Source: Bacteriovorax sp. (lineage in GTDB: Bacteria; Bdellovibrionota; Bacteriovoracia; Bacteriovoracales; Bacteriovoracaceae). From it: 58,755 bases of DNA. The position numbers and the translations under genes are program-made. Below the pieces are notes generated by a model that saw only the letters and a list, made by a program, of their open reading frames with translations, did no database searches and was not told where the DNA came from. This document shows, one piece after another, positions 9,250 through 19,156 of the stretch (position 1 is the first letter of the stretch; each line of letters starts with the position of its first letter). The stretch spans positions 1 to 58,755 of the forward strand of contig JACMRM010000027.1 of the NCBI GenBank assembly GCA_014376445.1, given 5' to 3'.

Positions 9250-10476
9250 CTAGGCGTCGAATGAAAAATAATCTTTCTCATAAAACTCACCTTGAAGATT
9301 GATAGAGAAAATTTCTGTTTTCTTTAATGCAACTGTAAGCTCAGCACTTATATCAAAGTCTTTATCCCAGCTCTGCCAGTATTCCATGTTTGGATTGATT
9401 ATGGGATTTTTTGAAGCGAACAACGAACAGGCATCGTCGTGTGGAATAATCGAAATATCATGAGTCCCGATAGCAGTCGCTGTGTTGAGAATCTCCAGCT
9501 TGTTATAACCCACCAGCGGTCTTAGAATCATTCTTTTTGAGATAAGGTCAATCAGATGCAAGTTCTGCATTGTCTGGCTTGAAACCTGCCCGATACAATC
9601 TCCTGTGATCACAGAATCTGCTTTTACTTTGTCACAGATGAGGTTGGAGATCTCGATCATATAACGTCTGAAGAACAGCACTCTATACTCTTCTCTACAC
9701 TGCTTGCTGATTAAGTTCTGTATATCGCCAAAAGGAACTATATATAAATGAGTCTGCCTTTGAAATTTTGCCAGTTCTTTCGCAAGACTTTTAATTTTTG
9801 TTATAACTTCTCTTCCCACAAATGGATAAGCGTGGAAAAAAACAAAAGACTGCTTCACTCCTCTTTTGGCCATGAGGTAGCTTGCGACTGGTGAATCAAA
9901 GCCGCCGGAGAGCATAGTAACTGCACTTCCAGTGCTTCCCCATGGAAGCCCGCCCATACCTTTTTTCGTTTCGGTTGAAATAGAAATATGTTTCGGTAGA
10001 ATTCGTACATCAATCACAAGCTCTGCTTTTTTTAAATCCACAGATGCAAGCGGATAGCGGGTAATTACTCTGTGGCCGATTTCTCGTCCGATAAAAACGG
10101 AAGTGCGGGAAAAAGTTTTGTCCACTCGCTTGACCATTGCACGAAAAACAACTGGTTTAGTCTCGAGTATTTTCAATCCATTTAATATTTCTTCATACAC
10201 ATTCTCCAGATTTTCATCAGGAAGACGATCTAGCATTTTGCAGGGTGAAATATAAGCGAGCCCGGGGATGCAAGTCAGAGCATTGAATAGTTCTTCAGTA
10301 AATAATGTTTTCGAAGTGTAATACAGCCTTCCCGACTGAATTTTATAAGTGAACTTATCCGGATGATAAACCTTAAAGACAGCAGCGATATGATCGAGTC
10401 CAGAACGTAGATAGTCTTTGCGATTTTTTCCCTTGAGCCATAGTTCATCAATCGAAATCACCAGATGAGAAAACAT
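9250..10476 (-). CDS. thiI: tRNA 4-thiouridine synthetase ThiI, without a rhodanese domain
   Basis: 408 aa; THUMP region, SGGFDSPVASYLMAKRG PP-loop, FVFFHAYPFVG, SVITGDCIGQVSSQTMQNL. Confidence 0.92.
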   Translation of the reverse strand: MFSHLVISIDELWLKGKNRKDYLRSGLDHIAAVFKVYHPDKFTYKIQSGRLYYTSKTLFTEELFNALTCIPGLAYISPCKMLDRLPDENLENVYEEILNGLKILETKPVVFRAMVKRVDKTFSRTSVFIGREIGHRVITRYPLASVDLKKAELVIDVRILPKHISISTETKKGMGGLPWGSTGSAVTMLSGGFDSPVASYLMAKRGVKQSFVFFHAYPFVGREVITKIKSLAKELAKFQRQTHLYIVPFGDIQNLISKQCREEYRVLFFRRYMIEISNLICDKVKADSVITGDCIGQVSSQTMQNLHLIDLISKRMILRPLVGYNKLEILNTATAIGTHDISIIPHDDACSLFASKNPIINPNMEYWQSWDKDFDISAELTVALKKTEIFSINLQGEFYEKDYFSFDA

Positions 10477-11609
10477 TATCTTCCTCTCATATGTTTTAAA
10501 TTATCCCATACATTCTGGAATTCCTGAAGCAGCATTTCGACTTCCGTCTGAGTCGTTGAAGCGGCAAGTGAAATACGCAAAAAATTTTTATGAAATTTTT
10601 CCGGTACATTCATCGCATGTAAAGAAGGATTGAATCCCGGTATTTTTGAAGAGCATGCTGAAGTCGAAGAAATAAAAACATTTTTCATCTCCAGATGGCG
10701 CATAATTATATCTGAAGAAATTCCCGGAAGGATAAAAGACACAATAAAAGGTGAAATAGTTTTAAATGGAAATTGTATACCGTCGATTGATGATAGTTTC
10801 GCCGTAATCAATTCGCTGAACCGAGCAGTCTTTGAAAAAACATCGCCAGTATTTTCCAGAGATATTTTCATCGCCTTATGAAATCCGGCGATCAGAGGAA
10901 ATGCTAAAGTGCTTGAGCGCATCCCATTTTCATGAGCACCACCAAGAAGAAGAGGTTTTATTTTATGAGAGTTTTTTAAATAAAGACCTGCAATACCTTT
11001 GGGCCCGCCAATTTTATGAGAAGTAAAGCTCATGGAATCAATTTCAGGATTAATTTTGAAATTTATTTTTCCGAAAGACTGAACGGCATCAACATGAACA
11101 TGTGCTGATGTTATTTCTTTAATTTTTTTTGAGAGTGAAGCAATATCGTTGACCACGCCACTTTGATTATTCACATGAGTAAGAACAACTAACTTTACAT
11201 TTTCATCAAGAAGCGAAGAAAAAACATCAGTATCGAAGGCTCCATTTTTATCAAGAACAATTTTCCTGAGTTCAAGCTTCAGTTCTTTGGCAGAATGCTC
11301 TACCGGCACTGTCACACTTGGATGATCAGCTTTGCAGTAGACAACAACATCACCTTCTTTTAAGTTTATTCCGTGGATAACAGTGTTATTGGATTCGGTT
11401 GCGGATGACGTAAAAATAAAGACATCGTTTACTGAAGCACCTAGTGCCTTCAAAAAATCCTCTCTCATCACTTCAGTTCTTTCATGCAGATTCTGACCGA
11501 GAATATGCAGAGCACTCGGGTTGGCAAAATCCTCACGCATACTCTGCGCGAGCACATCCAGGACTTCCTGATAGATAATTGAAGATGCGGCATGATCGAA
11601 ATAGTTCAT
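10476..11609 (-). CDS. Cysteine desulfurase (NifS/IscS family)
   Basis: 377 aa; MNYFDHAASS, FTSSATESNN, HVDAVQSFGKI, SFTSHKIGGPKGIAGLYL, SSTSACSS. Stop overlaps the thiI start. Confidence 0.9.
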   Translation of the reverse strand: MNYFDHAASSIIYQEVLDVLAQSMREDFANPSALHILGQNLHERTEVMREDFLKALGASVNDVFIFTSSATESNNTVIHGINLKEGDVVVYCKADHPSVTVPVEHSAKELKLELRKIVLDKNGAFDTDVFSSLLDENVKLVVLTHVNNQSGVVNDIASLSKKIKEITSAHVHVDAVQSFGKINFKINPEIDSMSFTSHKIGGPKGIAGLYLKNSHKIKPLLLGGAHENGMRSSTLAFPLIAGFHKAMKISLENTGDVFSKTARFSELITAKLSSIDGIQFPFKTISPFIVSFILPGISSDIIMRHLEMKNVFISSTSACSSKIPGFNPSLHAMNVPEKFHKNFLRISLAASTTQTEVEMLLQEFQNVWDNLKHMRGR

Positions 11610-11642
11610 GCCTTATTGGTATCACAAAGGTTTTGGGTCTGA

Positions 11643-13331
11643 CTAATAACTTAAAGCGTCTTCGATAGAGATCTGCTCTTCTTTTATTTTAGCAAAAGGA
11701 GTTCCAGGCAATTCCTTCAATGAATAATCCATTTTCACTGAATAATCGCGGTCGATAAGATTTCTAAGGCCTTGTTCCACCTGATACCATTCTGTTTTTT
11801 CTTTAGATGAGCTGCATGACTTTAAGCTTTCAGCATCCAGCATTCCCCATCGAAGCTCTGCGCAGTGGTACGGGTCGAAAGACAGTTTAAAAATATTTTT
11901 AAGCACAGTATTCAACGTCAAAGTCTGGATCTGTCCGTTAGATTTTTTCACATCCAGTAAACACTTAGCGGAGGTGTCTATGTAAGTATTTTTTAAATCA
12001 CTTACCAGATCCTGCCCTTCATACACTATCGCAGGGTCACTGTTTTTGTACCCTTCAATTATTTTGATCATCAGTACACGTCCTTCGCGGATTGATGCTT
12101 TCAATCTGGCGTCACGGGATGGAGTTGAAAAACTCTCCCAGTCACCGTCTGTTCCATAAATATTTGAAGAAAGTTTATCAGGGTGATTCTGTCCTGAAAT
12201 TCCTGCAGAGATGGAAGCGGCAACTGACGTCCCTCTCTCTTTCACATCGCGGCAAAGTTCATCCATTAATTCTGTAAGCTCAGTCACCGGATGATAAATC
12301 AGGGTACCCACTGAAAGTTTATTTCTTACATACTCATGAAAATCCATTGTAGTGTTATTTACGACAAAATCTTTTTTCCTGTCGAACTGCTCGAGCGAAT
12401 AATCAGGAAGATCATTGTTTGAAGTCGCAGTCACTGCACCGTCAGCATTAAATGGTCTCCAGTTTGAAAACCCACCTCCGATTTCAACATTAGTCTGAGT
12501 GAATTTTTCTCCGTATGTAATTGACGTAAGACTATTATCAGGATGAGCATCGATTAAATGCACTTTTCCATTGGGAGTCACTTCAAAAACAACAGCGATG
12601 TGGCCGTTTGGATCGTAAAGAACCGTCCCGGCCTTAATTGAAGCTCGGGAAATGCTCACAGGATATGTATCTCTGAAAAATTCATTTCTTGTATCGTTTG
12701 AAGCATCAGTACGAAAGGTCGCCGTCGAAATTGCCTCTGCAACATCTACCAGAACCTGATTGATATTCTCTCCGCTTTTAATATACTTTTTTTCCGCAAT
12801 AATATTTCCGAAGCGGTTGTAGCGGATGTCTGTGTCTTTATCACCGTAAATTTTTTTTCTAATCGCTTTGATCTGCATTTTTATTGATTGCTTTTTTAAG
12901 AATCCTGCCTTCTCTAAATCTTTATTCAGCTGATCAAGCTGAGTGAGAAGTATGTTTGTTTCTGGTCCTTTCATTGGCGCTGTAGTCATATTAACCGGAT
13001 AAGTAAAAGCTAAATCATTCATCCAGCTGAAGTATGCTTTTAAAATATACGGAAGGTCTGCACAGTCAGAATAAACATCCATCAATTGATCAGGATTTAA
13101 ATTAAAATATTTTGGATTGGCCACTGGACTTTTAATACATTCACTTGTCGTGTTACAAATACCAGCTTGTTTCGCTTTACCGATTCCTGAAACAAATTCT
13201 TCGTAGGATTTATCAATGGATTTTGTCCATGCTGTGTTTTTCACTTGCCAAAGAAGTGGTTTTTTTGCGCTCGCATCTGTCGCAAATGAAATAGTTAAAA
13301 TTATCGAAACTAGTAATGGCAGCTTCTTCAT
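11643..13331 (-). CDS. Hypothetical secreted protein, possible papain-like (NlpC/P60 or CHAP type) fold
   Basis: Signal peptide MKKLPLLVSIILTISFATDASA from an internal start; candidate catalytic residues in DCADLPYILKAYFSW, GHIAVVFEV and LIDAHPD. Confidence 0.55.
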   Translation of the reverse strand: MKKLPLLVSIILTISFATDASAKKPLLWQVKNTAWTKSIDKSYEEFVSGIGKAKQAGICNTTSECIKSPVANPKYFNLNPDQLMDVYSDCADLPYILKAYFSWMNDLAFTYPVNMTTAPMKGPETNILLTQLDQLNKDLEKAGFLKKQSIKMQIKAIRKKIYGDKDTDIRYNRFGNIIAEKKYIKSGENINQVLVDVAEAISTATFRTDASNDTRNEFFRDTYPVSISRASIKAGTVLYDPNGHIAVVFEVTPNGKVHLIDAHPDNSLTSITYGEKFTQTNVEIGGGFSNWRPFNADGAVTATSNNDLPDYSLEQFDRKKDFVVNNTTMDFHEYVRNKLSVGTLIYHPVTELTELMDELCRDVKERGTSVAASISAGISGQNHPDKLSSNIYGTDGDWESFSTPSRDARLKASIREGRVLMIKIIEGYKNSDPAIVYEGQDLVSDLKNTYIDTSAKCLLDVKKSNGQIQTLTLNTVLKNIFKLSFDPYHCAELRWGMLDAESLKSCSSSKEKTEWYQVEQGLRNLIDRDYSVKMDYSLKELPGTPFAKIKEEQISIEDALSY

Positions 13332-13500
13332 AGCAAAATTCCCGGGAAATAATAGATTTAATTCGTCCTTCATATCTCAGAGAACAGGGTATGAAATCAC
13401 CTCTTTTGCAGTCCTGTATTTTTTACATTCTAGAAAGGCTTGCGAGCATAAAAACTCACCATTTTCATTAACACATAATAGATTAAATAGCTCAAATAAA

Positions 13501-14880
13501 TCAAGCCTCTCCGACTTTAAATCTTCTGCCTTTGATTTTTCCTTCCAGCAGTTTCGCGACAGTGCCTTCAAGCAAGTGTGATCTAATGGCGACATAACTT
13601 TGTTTTTCAAAAATATTAATATTCCCTACATCCTCTGCCGCAACCCCGGCTTCATTCACTAGAGCTCCTAGGATATCTCCTGCTCTCATTTTTTCTTTTT
13701 TGCCGCCATTGATGTACATTGTTTTCATAGGAGCTTTTAAATTGAACTGCGACGAAGTCGATAAAGAATTTACGTTTAAAAATTCATTCCGGTTTCCCGT
13801 ATACTCTTCTATCTCCAAAAGTTTGTACTTTTCACCGGCCACAAAAAATGAAAATGCAAGTCCGATCTTTCCTGCACGCGCCGTTCTTCCGATTCTGTGA
13901 GTGTAGACTTCTGCATTTGTCGGAAGATCAAAATTTACAACGGCCTCCAGATCTTTGACATCGAGTCCGCGAGCGGCCACGTCTGTTGCGACCAGAACCA
14001 GGCAACTCTTGTTGGAAAATTTTGTTAACACAACAGTTCTTTCGTTCTGATCGAGGTCTCCATGAAAAGCAAGGGCCGCGATTCCCTGCTTCAACAGAGC
14101 TTTGGCAACATCAGCACAAAGCTGTTTGGTTTTACAGAAAATAATTGTCGATTGTGGTTTGTACTGCCCCAGCAGATTATTTAAAGCAACGAGCTTTTCT
14201 CTATGTTCATCAACTTCAATAAAAATCTGTTTGATGGCATTTTTTTCATGCTGCGAATCCACAGACAGACGTTTTGGATTTTTCTGAAACAAACGGCTCA
14301 GCTCTTCAATCTCCGGTGGAAAAGTCGCAGAAAAAAGTAATGACTGCTTCACTCTTGGAGTAAATGCAGCGACTGCTTCCATCTCTTCACGAAATCCCAT
14401 GTCGAGCATTCTGTCGGCTTCATCCAAAACTAAAAACTCAATGGAGTTTAAATTGATAGCGCCTTTTTTTAAAAATTTTAAAACACGGCCGGGAGTTCCC
14501 ACGATAATATGCACACCATGCTCTAGTGAATTAAGCTGCTGGTGCTCGGATGTTCCGCCACAGATCACGAGAACTTTGCAGTTTTTTGTAAAGCGTGCGA
14601 GCCTTCTAATTTCTTCGGCCACCTGCTCTGCAAGTTCATGTGTCGGACACAAGACCAGTGACTGAAGTGCTTTATTTTCAATGTTAAGTTTATTTAAAAT
14701 ACCAAGACCAAAGGCCGCCGTTTTACCGCTGCCTGTTTTCGCCTGTGCAATCAGATCGTCGCCCTGAAGAATCATCGGCAGCGCCTTCTCCTGGATTGGT
14801 GTCATTGAAAGAAAACCAAGCGTCACTAGGTTTTCGAGGATCTTGGGGTCAAGGGGAAGTGTATTAAATGAATTTGTCAT
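13501..14880 (-). CDS. dbpA: ATP-dependent RNA helicase DbpA
   Basis: 459 aa DEAD-box protein (AKTGSGKT, VLDEAD, SAT, HRIGRTARAG) with a DbpA-type C-terminal RNA-binding domain (MYINGGKKEKMRAGDILGAL). Confidence 0.92.
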   Translation of the reverse strand: MTNSFNTLPLDPKILENLVTLGFLSMTPIQEKALPMILQGDDLIAQAKTGSGKTAAFGLGILNKLNIENKALQSLVLCPTHELAEQVAEEIRRLARFTKNCKVLVICGGTSEHQQLNSLEHGVHIIVGTPGRVLKFLKKGAINLNSIEFLVLDEADRMLDMGFREEMEAVAAFTPRVKQSLLFSATFPPEIEELSRLFQKNPKRLSVDSQHEKNAIKQIFIEVDEHREKLVALNNLLGQYKPQSTIIFCKTKQLCADVAKALLKQGIAALAFHGDLDQNERTVVLTKFSNKSCLVLVATDVAARGLDVKDLEAVVNFDLPTNAEVYTHRIGRTARAGKIGLAFSFFVAGEKYKLLEIEEYTGNRNEFLNVNSLSTSSQFNLKAPMKTMYINGGKKEKMRAGDILGALVNEAGVAAEDVGNINIFEKQSYVAIRSHLLEGTVAKLLEGKIKGRRFKVGEA

Positions 14881-14949
14881 GAAACAAGGTTTACCATTTT
14901 ATTGTGAGTGAGTATATTAGAAGCATCTTTTATAAGCAGGAGTATTCAC

Positions 14950-15696
14950 ATGATCATTTTTATTACTGGAGCAACGGCAGGGTTTGGAGCGGCAATGGTT
15001 AAGCGATTCATCAACTCTGGCCACAAAGTTATTGCGACAGGCAGAAGAATAGAGCGCCTGGAAAAATTAAAAGCTGAATACGGTGCCGGTCTCTACCCGC
15101 TTCAGCTCGATATTCAGAATAAAGAAAATGTAGCGAAGGCCATCGACAGTCTCCCAGCAGGATGGAAAACAATTGATGTATTAATCAACAATGCAGGCCT
15201 TGCTCTGGGAATTAATCCTGCTCAATCAGCTTTAATAGAGGACTGGGATACAATGGTGCAGACAAATATAAACGGCTTACTTTACTGCACACAAAAAATA
15301 CTCCCATCGATGGTGAAAAGAAATAGCGGTCAAATTATTAATCTTGGATCTGTGGCCGGAGAATTTCCCTACGCCGGAGGAAATGTTTATGGTGCAACAA
15401 AAGCATTTGTTCATCAGTTCAGCATGAATTTAAGAACTGATCTTCTCGGAACAAAAATCCGCGTGACGAATGTTGAACCGGGCATGTGCCAGACGGAATT
15501 TTCGGAAGTTCGTTTCAACGGTGATAAAGAAAAAGCAGATGCAGTTTATGAAGGCATACATGCTTTAAGCGCGGACGATATTGCTGAAACTGTTGAGTGG
15601 ATCGTATCGAGGCCTGCGCACGTAAACGTGAATACTATTTCAGTCATGCCCGTGCAGCAGGCCTTTGGTGGATTTGCCGTTCACCGCGATAAATAA
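14950..15696 (+). CDS. SDR family oxidoreductase, YdfG-like
   Basis: MIIFITGATAGFGAAMVKRF, NNAGLALG, NVYGATKAFVHQFS, VEPGMCQTEFS. Internal start preferred over 14908. Confidence 0.88.
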   Translation: MIIFITGATAGFGAAMVKRFINSGHKVIATGRRIERLEKLKAEYGAGLYPLQLDIQNKENVAKAIDSLPAGWKTIDVLINNAGLALGINPAQSALIEDWDTMVQTNINGLLYCTQKILPSMVKRNSGQIINLGSVAGEFPYAGGNVYGATKAFVHQFSMNLRTDLLGTKIRVTNVEPGMCQTEFSEVRFNGDKEKADAVYEGIHALSADDIAETVEWIVSRPAHVNVNTISVMPVQQAFGGFAVHRDK

Positions 15697-15734
15697 TATT
15701 GCCAGGGTCATCTTTTCTGAGAGAGGATTAAGTT

Positions 15735-16250
15735 ATGAAAACATTCATTGCCATGACTTTTATTCTCTTCTCGCAGCTTGCTCTTGCCAAGGATTTTGCC
15801 GACTACCATATTCAAAAAGGAAAACTTCACTCAGGCGGAAAAGCGCGCGTTGAAGTTTTGGAAAATTCTCCAGAAAAATTTATCGTTAAACTGAACTATG
15901 AAATTTATAAAAAAATTCTGGTTCCTATTCCTGATGACCAGTTAAAAGGCGAATCACTTTTTGAGTTACCGTCTGAATTCAGGAATGAGCAGGGCTATAT
16001 GGAACTCGAAACAAAAGATACTTTAGAACTTCCAAATGCAACTTTGAAATTTGTAAAAAGAGTGAAATGGAATCAGCTTACTGATGCCTATCAGTTACTG
16101 ATTCTACCAAAAAACGGCCGTTCGAAAATAGAAGTTATTTATCACCCGTCTATCCCTGCTGCAGGCTGGGCAAAAATGGTGATCACATTCATCAGCAGCA
16201 TCCCTATCTTTAACGGCTATCAGATCATCATTGATATCAACGAAAATTAA
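15735..16250 (+). CDS. Hypothetical exported protein
   Basis: 171 aa with signal peptide MKTFIAMTFILFSQLALA. Confidence 0.6.
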   Translation: MKTFIAMTFILFSQLALAKDFADYHIQKGKLHSGGKARVEVLENSPEKFIVKLNYEIYKKILVPIPDDQLKGESLFELPSEFRNEQGYMELETKDTLELPNATLKFVKRVKWNQLTDAYQLLILPKNGRSKIEVIYHPSIPAAGWAKMVITFISSIPIFNGYQIIIDINEN

Positions 16251-16255
16251 TTATT

Positions 16256-16561
16256 ATGAAAAGACACATCAATCAAACTCCACTTACTCATCATATTCTT
16301 TCGACATCGGCGAATCTTCTTGGTATCTGTTTTTTTGTATTAAGCTACATAAAAATGGGCGAAAAGGCCGATGCCACCTTGCTTGATGAATGTATCATCG
16401 TCCCCATCATTCTTTTTTTCACGGCCAGCGTTTTCTCGTATTTATCGATGCGCTCTTCTAATGATGAACCGCGCTTTGAGAAAATGGCCGATTTATTCTT
16501 CATGACCGGACTTTTATCTCTTTCAATTATCGCAGTAATCTTAATCTTCAAATTTATCTAA
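16256..16561 (+). CDS. Small hypothetical membrane protein
   Basis: 101 aa, several hydrophobic segments; begins 5 bp after the preceding gene. Confidence 0.55.
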   Translation: MKRHINQTPLTHHILSTSANLLGICFFVLSYIKMGEKADATLLDECIIVPIILFFTASVFSYLSMRSSNDEPRFEKMADLFFMTGLLSLSIIAVILIFKFI

Positions 16562-16713
16562 CTGAATCTTACATATTGGAATAAAAAGATTGTAATTAGC
16601 AGCTGATTTTATCAAAATAGAGCATTAATCAATAATAAATTACACTCGTGCGTTACAAGAATAATATTGCTGTTTTTATTTTTATCCTCTCGAACAATGT
16701 GTAAGCGGCAGCT

Positions 16714-17046
16714 TTGATAGACAGATGGCCTTTGAAAGCTAGAAAAGGCGGAGCAGACGCTGTGTATACAGTCGCTACCGAGGATAAAAAAAGCTACCTG
16801 AATTTTCCACAGACAACAATGCATCAAGAAGATAAATCCAGAGTCCTTGGCGTGGTTTATTGTAAAATTTACAAAAAAAAGAACACCAACATCCTTTGGG
16901 ATGGTAAAAAGTTCACTAATCTGGGAGATAATGCCATTGGTGTACACCGGGGATTGCAAGTTAAGCAGAGTTCGAGGGATAATAATATAGAGATTGTTGC
17001 CACCGCCATTAAAGAGCAGCTGGCAGAAAAAGCTGGAATAACATAA
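16714..17046 (+). CDS. Hypothetical protein, possibly frame-disrupted at its 5' end
   Basis: 110 aa; ADAVYTVATEDKKSYLNFPQTTMHQEDKSRVLGVVYCKIYKKKN looks coding; the N-terminus looks artefactual. Confidence 0.4.
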   Translation: MIDRWPLKARKGGADAVYTVATEDKKSYLNFPQTTMHQEDKSRVLGVVYCKIYKKKNTNILWDGKKFTNLGDNAIGVHRGLQVKQSSRDNNIEIVATAIKEQLAEKAGIT

Positions 17047-17120
17047 AAGTTTTTTAGAAAAAATGCTTCAACAAATAACCCTGCTTTGATTCACATCAAC
17101 TCAGCAATACAAACGGCTTC

Positions 17121-18275
17121 ATTATCAAAATAAAACTACTCACTCTTTTTTCTGCCTTAATTTTTTCAACAAATAATTTTGCTGAAGAAATGGGAATAGT
17201 TGTCGGCGGAAAAAATGAACTTATAATTTCTGGCAGCAATTGTGATCAACTTCTCAAGCAGGAAAGGGCCTTGTGCGTCTGGAAGAAGAAAGTGGAACCT
17301 GAATTTATAATTCCAGCTGAGTTGTCCCAAAAATGCCTTCCTGACAAAAAGGGATTAATTAAACTCGTAATCTCAACTTGTCTTCCGGAGTTTGCAAAAA
17401 ATTATCAGAATAAAAAGCTGATTAACGACGGCCCGAACTGCTGGGGAACGGCGATGAGTTTTAATAAACTCGACCCGAAGCCGCGTTTCATCTGGCCGGA
17501 AGAAATGATGTATTGGATAAATAACTCTCCTCTTTGCAAAAAACTATCTGCGGGTGAAGAAAAACTTCCAGGAGATATTATTAACGTTTATGCTCCTGAA
17601 AAAATGGATGAACTTGAACGCATTGAAAAAGATGCCGGAACAAAATTCTGGGACTCTCTTTATCCAAACCGCTATACAGCAGTGGTTCCTGATCCAAGCG
17701 GTAGCAACTATACAGGCTTTCATCGCCTGCTCCACTCAGTCACTTATATTTCAGACAGTCTTGCTTTTGGAAAAGATTCTCCAGCAAAGGATGATCATTT
17801 TTATTTTCATCCGATGAATGAAGTTTACGGACGGCCAGGCTTAGAGAGCAAAGAATGCCAGGAGAACCAGTCACTCATACCTTATATCAGAGAGTATCAG
17901 AAAGCTCCGCAGAAAATCCGCGGTTCAAAATGCAGTTACTTCTCTCTCGTTTACCGATGTGAAAACTTTGCTGATTACTTCTCAAAATTAAAACTTAAAG
18001 AATCAGATACGGCGATATGGAAAAATGTACAATCCCTTCAAGGGATACAGGAAAAATTATTTCCGCTTTTAACAAGTCATAATAAAATACTTGAAGACAG
18101 CGAGGTTACTCACATGCTGGCACTTGCGGATATGACAGCTAAAAATGCAGCTGCAGAACTACAAAAAACCAAACTAGAGAAAAATCGCGAAATGCTTTTA
18201 ACGATGCAGTATTTTGCTGCTGCCGGAATCAGACAAACTCTGGAGCAGTTTGAGCTTGTTAAACCAATAAATTAA
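17121..18275 (+). CDS. Hypothetical secreted protein with NCWG motif
   Basis: The ORF-track ATG (17190) lies inside a likely signal peptide that reads upstream in frame as IIKIKLLTLFSALIFSTNNFAEE-M; no ATG/GTG/TTG before the in-frame stop at 17076. Motifs DGPNCWGTAMSF and HRLLHSVTYISD. Confidence 0.5.
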   Translation: MIKIKLLTLFSALIFSTNNFAEEMGIVVGGKNELIISGSNCDQLLKQERALCVWKKKVEPEFIIPAELSQKCLPDKKGLIKLVISTCLPEFAKNYQNKKLINDGPNCWGTAMSFNKLDPKPRFIWPEEMMYWINNSPLCKKLSAGEEKLPGDIINVYAPEKMDELERIEKDAGTKFWDSLYPNRYTAVVPDPSGSNYTGFHRLLHSVTYISDSLAFGKDSPAKDDHFYFHPMNEVYGRPGLESKECQENQSLIPYIREYQKAPQKIRGSKCSYFSLVYRCENFADYFSKLKLKESDTAIWKNVQSLQGIQEKLFPLLTSHNKILEDSEVTHMLALADMTAKNAAAELQKTKLEKNREMLLTMQYFAAAGIRQTLEQFELVKPIN

Positions 18276-18433
18276 ATTACTCCGGTCTAGTGGATTCCGG
18301 GTATGTTCTTTTTTTAACCAGCATGAAGATCTGCTTTTAGTTTTCCTGAAAGTTTCATAATGGCATTGAATGGATAGATAGGTGTTGATCAATGTATTTT
18401 CAGATACCTCCTGTCAGGAGGCATCCAAAAATC

Positions 18434-18550
18434 ATGAACTTAAGCATCGTTTACAAGGAAGCCTATGACAAAAATCCGGACCGATCATTTAAAAATGTAA
18501 ATTTTCCACACTTTTATTTCCTTCCTCAAAAGGAGTCTATACTTATATAA
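18434..18550 (+). CDS. Possible 38-aa leader or small ORF
   Basis: MNLSIVYKEAYDKNPDRSFKNVNFPHFYFLPQKESILI*, preceded by AGGAGG inside a 15-bp palindrome; ends just before the next gene. Confidence 0.35.
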   Translation: MNLSIVYKEAYDKNPDRSFKNVNFPHFYFLPQKESILI

Positions 18551-18571
18551 ATTATGCCTCAGGGAGTTTTC

Positions 18572-19150
18572 ATGAAAGCTGCAGTTTTATTCACATCTGC
18601 TATTTTATTATCGCAAATTATTTCACAGACAGCGATAAGCGCAGAAAGCATTCAGAGAAAACTTTTTACGCTTGAAAAAAGCATGAATTCAGAAAATATT
18701 CTTCTTATTCATACTCAGACAGATGCAAACTGTAAATTCGTTGAAAACCAGAATGGCTATGTTGATTTTTACTGGCTGATGGATGGAAATACAAAAAAAG
18801 AAGTTCACCCGATGATTAGATCCAAGGTGGAAGAAAGAGTAAGATTTGCCGGCATCAATGCAGATAAGACTTCATTCAAAGTTTCATTGAATGACTTGAG
18901 TGAATTGAAGACTGATCTTGATGACAATAAGATTGAAGTTAAAAGTGCAATTGTGAACGGCGCATGTCAAGTTCAGTCGATCATCAAGCTTGGTGGATCA
19001 GCAAAATATAAAAAACTTAATCTTAAGCGCACGTACTGCGAAGTTGAAAAGAACTTTTTTGGAGTTCCTAAAGGCTGCATATACCTTGACCTTGAAGGAA
19101 CTAACGCTGATACAGGCGAAGCTCTAAAAGTTCGCTTCAATGAAAAATAA
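18572..19150 (+). CDS. Hypothetical exported protein
   Basis: MKAAVLFTSAILLSQIISQTAISA signal peptide; AGGGA upstream of the internal start. Confidence 0.6.
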   Translation: MKAAVLFTSAILLSQIISQTAISAESIQRKLFTLEKSMNSENILLIHTQTDANCKFVENQNGYVDFYWLMDGNTKKEVHPMIRSKVEERVRFAGINADKTSFKVSLNDLSELKTDLDDNKIEVKSAIVNGACQVQSIIKLGGSAKYKKLNLKRTYCEVEKNFFGVPKGCIYLDLEGTNADTGEALKVRFNEK

Positions 19151-19156
19151 TTAAAA

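Noticed and set aside
9250-11609. Cysteine desulfurase-thiI overlap as a novelty
   Set aside because: A dedicated desulfurase next to rhodanese-less ThiI is a known arrangement, for example in Bacillus.
13377-13610. 77-aa minus ORF overlapping the dbpA 3' end
   Set aside because: Off-frame overlap with the well-supported dbpA C-terminal RNA-binding domain.
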